From positions 1 to 8,033 of the forward strand of contig JAQWSA010000072.1 of the NCBI GenBank assembly GCA_029243445.1: a stretch of 8,033 bases of DNA. The letters are read 5' to 3'. The translations under genes were made by a program, and so were the position numbers. Shown here in pieces: positions 6,561 to 8,033 of the stretch; the first letter of the stretch is position 1; each line of letters opens with the position of its first letter. This DNA is from Alphaproteobacteria bacterium (GTDB taxonomy: Bacteria > Pseudomonadota > Alphaproteobacteria > UBA6615). Under the pieces are notes generated by a model that was not told where the DNA came from, searched no databases, and saw only the letters and a program-made list of their open reading frames with translations.

Positions 6561-7490
6561 ATGCGCGACCTTACAAAAGAAAACGTAACAGAAGCTGTTC
6601 TCGATAAAATCGGAGAAAATACGGAGCCTAGGGTTAAGGAGATCATGGAAGCGCTTGTTCGTCATGCACATGATTTTATTCGTGAAGTTAATCTAACCTC
6701 AGATGAACTATTATACGGAGCAAGGTTTATTCAGGATGTAGGAAAAATCTCTGATGATAAGAGAGAAGAGGGAGTTCTTCTGGGAGATGTTTTGGGAATG
6801 ACAGCATTATGCGAAATTCTAGGTGATATAGTCAGAGTAGGAGCAACAGAGTCTAGTTTACTTGGGCCTTTTTATAGAGATGGAGCGCCAGTTCGAAAAA
6901 TGAATTTTGATATATCTCTAGGTGATAATGAGGGAGACCCAGCTTTTGTTTCAGGTGCAGTATTTGACTCAAAAGGAAAACCTATTGAGGGAGCGGTGAT
7001 TGACTTATGGCAAACAGCTCCTAATCAGTTTTACGAATCCCAAATGGGTCAACCTAAAATATATGATGATTATGCATATCGAGGAATATTTATAACAGGT
7101 GACGACGGAAAGTATTCATTTCGAACGCGTAAGCCAGTTGACTATCATGTTCCTACTGACGGTCCTGTTGGTAAAATATTGAATGGAACCGGTCGTCATT
7201 CATGGCGCCCTGCTCATTTACATTATTTAATTTACAAAGATGGATATCAAACTGTTCAGACAGAATTATTTAATAACGATAGCGACTATTTGGATAGTGA
7301 TGCTGTTTTTGGAGTTAAAGAGTCTCTAATAGTAAAATATAATATAAATGATAATAAAAAAGATGCAGAAAAGTATGGCTTTTCTAGTCCTTTTTATGAA
7401 GGGAATTATAATTTTGTTATGAAAGAAGATTCCACTTCTATAAATGCCGCTGAGCAATATAGCAATCGTGCCAGTATGAGTTCAGATTAA
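6561..7490 (+). CDS. Intradiol ring-cleavage dioxygenase, hydroxyquinol 1,2-dioxygenase type
   Basis: This 309-residue Fe(III) dioxygenase cleaves a catechol-type ring between its two hydroxyls; the hydroxyquinol type yields maleylacetate. The N-terminal dimerisation/linker domain (about 1-105, beginning RDLTKENVTEAVL) ends in LLGPFYR. The catalytic domain holds the four iron ligands Tyr158 (WQTAPNQFYESQ), Tyr195 (KPVDYHVPTDGP), His219 and His221 (RPAHLH), and Arg216 near the active site. The WQ...FYxxQ pattern and the LDSDAVFGVKESL block (244-256) favour hydroxyquinol or chlorocatechol enzymes over plain catechol 1,2-dioxygenase. Gln156 replaces the usual Gly before the first Tyr. A start at 6534 would add nine residues not typical of the family; 6561 has the better ribosome site. 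The small frame and the dehydrogenase-like gene follow on the same strand, likely in one operon. No maleylacetate reductase is seen in the window. Confidence 0.92.
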   Translation: MRDLTKENVTEAVLDKIGENTEPRVKEIMEALVRHAHDFIREVNLTSDELLYGARFIQDVGKISDDKREEGVLLGDVLGMTALCEILGDIVRVGATESSLLGPFYRDGAPVRKMNFDISLGDNEGDPAFVSGAVFDSKGKPIEGAVIDLWQTAPNQFYESQMGQPKIYDDYAYRGIFITGDDGKYSFRTRKPVDYHVPTDGPVGKILNGTGRHSWRPAHLHYLIYKDGYQTVQTELFNNDSDYLDSDAVFGVKESLIVKYNINDNKKDAEKYGFSSPFYEGNYNFVMKEDSTSINAAEQYSNRASMSSD

Positions 7491-7532
7491 GGGTGTTTTT
7501 ATTCTATTGTATAGGCATTAGAGGACAATACA

Positions 7533-7769
7533 TTTGAAAAAACATTAGCAATTGCTCAAAATGAAGAACAAGTAGCTAAGCCTAAAGTTTTTAGTCAGAG
7601 CTCACACTCTAATGTTTTACCCCATCCTTTGCGGCAATATACCGGAGCTGACATAGATGGGTTACCTTGGAAAAGGTTAGGGAAAGATGCATTTCACATA
7701 CCTCTTGTTGAAGGACGGAATGTTATTAAGTATTTAGACAGCTTTAAATCAAAAGGAGTAATATTATGA
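7533..7769 (+). CDS. Small unrecognised reading frame, no standard start (78 codons)
   Basis: An open frame runs from just after a TAG at 7512-7514 to the TGA at 7767-7769. Its last bases overlap the next start as ATGA, a strong sign that this frame is translated. It has no ATG, GTG or TTG near its beginning; the first is a TTG deep inside. A good ribosome site, AGAGGA (about 7520-7525), instead points to TTG at 7534, which is in another frame and meets a stop after AAA AAA CAT. One extra A in the A6 run at 7537-7542 would join that TTG to the open frame, giving a protein starting MKKTLAIAQNEEQ and about 78 residues long. The product is soluble, without signal peptide or membrane helix. Visible features are PLRQYTGADIDGLPWKRLG and a C-terminus ending SFKSKGVIL. 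I do not recognise a family. Possible explanations are a single-base error, a frameshift, a rare start codon (ATT at 7551) or a decayed gene. Confidence 0.55.
   Translation, partial: FEKTLAIAQNEEQVAKPKVFSQSSHSNVLPHPLRQYTGADIDGLPWKRLGKDAFHIPLVEGRNVIKYLDSFKSKGVIL
7753..7758 (+). promoter_or_regulatory. Shine-Dalgarno site of the dehydrogenase-like gene
   Basis: AAGGAG lies seven bases before the ATG at 7766, inside the end of the small frame. This near-ideal site, together with the ATGA overlap, supports coupled translation of the two genes. Confidence 0.8.
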
Positions 7770-8033
7770 TTTTGAGTGGGACAAAAGTAGGCTGGATTGG
7801 TGCTGGTAAAATGGGGTTTCCTATGAGCCGGTGTCTTATAAAAAATGGTGCAGAAATACATGTAGCTGATCCAGATGAGAGCCAGATAAAAAAGTTAGTA
7901 AATGAAGGAGCTCAGGCGGGTTCAACAAATATATCTGTAGCATCAGAATCAGATATAGTTATTTCAATGATTCCAAATGATTCTGTACTTCGCGATGTAG
8001 TATTTGGAGAATCAGGTATTTTTTCAGTAATGA
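7766..8033 (+). CDS. 3-hydroxyisobutyrate dehydrogenase-like NAD-binding protein (3' partial)
   Basis: The first 89 codons of a beta-hydroxyacid dehydrogenase are present; the rest runs off the window. The N-terminal Rossmann domain shows VGWIGAGKMGFPMSRCL (8-24), with the dinucleotide loop Gly12-x-Gly14-x-x-Gly17 and the family mark MGxPM. Asp35 at the end of the second strand favours NAD. SDIVISMIPNDSVLRDVVFG (62-81) matches the next conserved strand. The family oxidises 3-hydroxy acids or reduces semialdehydes (3-hydroxyisobutyrate, tartronate semialdehyde and others); the catalytic Lys and the specificity region lie outside the window. The start overlaps the stop of the preceding small frame by four bases (ATGA). 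It probably belongs to one operon with the intradiol dioxygenase, which suggests a step downstream of ring cleavage, but that is inference. Confidence 0.88.
   Translation, partial: MILSGTKVGWIGAGKMGFPMSRCLIKNGAEIHVADPDESQIKKLVNEGAQAGSTNISVASESDIVISMIPNDSVLRDVVFGESGIFSVM

Noticed and set aside
7537..7543. AAAAAAC as a programmed -1 frameshift heptamer
   Set aside because: The heptamer A-AAA-AAC would need a zero frame different from that of the TTG at 7534, and the shift would come two codons after the start. An indel or an unusual start is simpler.

Overview
The window is AT-rich bacterial DNA. It has compact genes, short intergenic gaps, ordinary Shine-Dalgarno sites (AGGA, GGAG, AAGGAG) and TTG as an occasional start. 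No gene places the organism firmly. The low GC combined with genes typical of proteobacterial catabolism (family III CoA-transferase, hydroxyquinol-type intradiol dioxygenase, luciferase-like monooxygenase, LysR regulator) suggests a planktonic proteobacterium, perhaps a low-GC marine alphaproteobacterium. That placement is inference. No tRNA, rRNA, CRISPR array, insertion sequence or phage gene was seen.

Layout, left to right. (1) 1-1300 (+): two tandem Fe(II)/2-oxoglutarate oxygenases of the isopenicillin N synthase family. The first is cut by the window edge, and the two share an exact 119-base block. (2) 1344-3197 (-): a LysR regulator followed by a short-chain dehydrogenase. (3) 3341-4567 (+): a luciferase-like flavin monooxygenase, divergent from LysR across a spacer with a LysR-type T-N11-A dyad, ending in a strong intrinsic terminator. 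(4) 4667-6445 (-): a CaiB/BaiF CoA-transferase and a DUF423 membrane protein. (5) 6561-8033 (+): a hydroxyquinol-type intradiol dioxygenase, a small unrecognised reading frame without a normal start, and the beginning of a 3-hydroxyisobutyrate dehydrogenase-like gene that overlaps the small frame by ATGA.

Taken together this looks like an accessory catabolic region for an aromatic or other oxygen-rich compound. Oxygenases (2OG-Fe, flavin-dependent, ring-cleaving) would open the substrate. The dehydrogenases and the CoA-transferase would pass the products to central metabolism, and LysR would sense substrate or intermediate. The genes lie in several transcription units of alternating direction, so a shared pathway is suggested by content and proximity only. 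No substrate can be named. The most notable oddities are the sharp identical/divergent boundary in the tandem oxygenases, the small frame whose good ribosome site points to a TTG in the wrong frame next to an A6 run, and the dyad at the LysR/monooxygenase divergent promoter.
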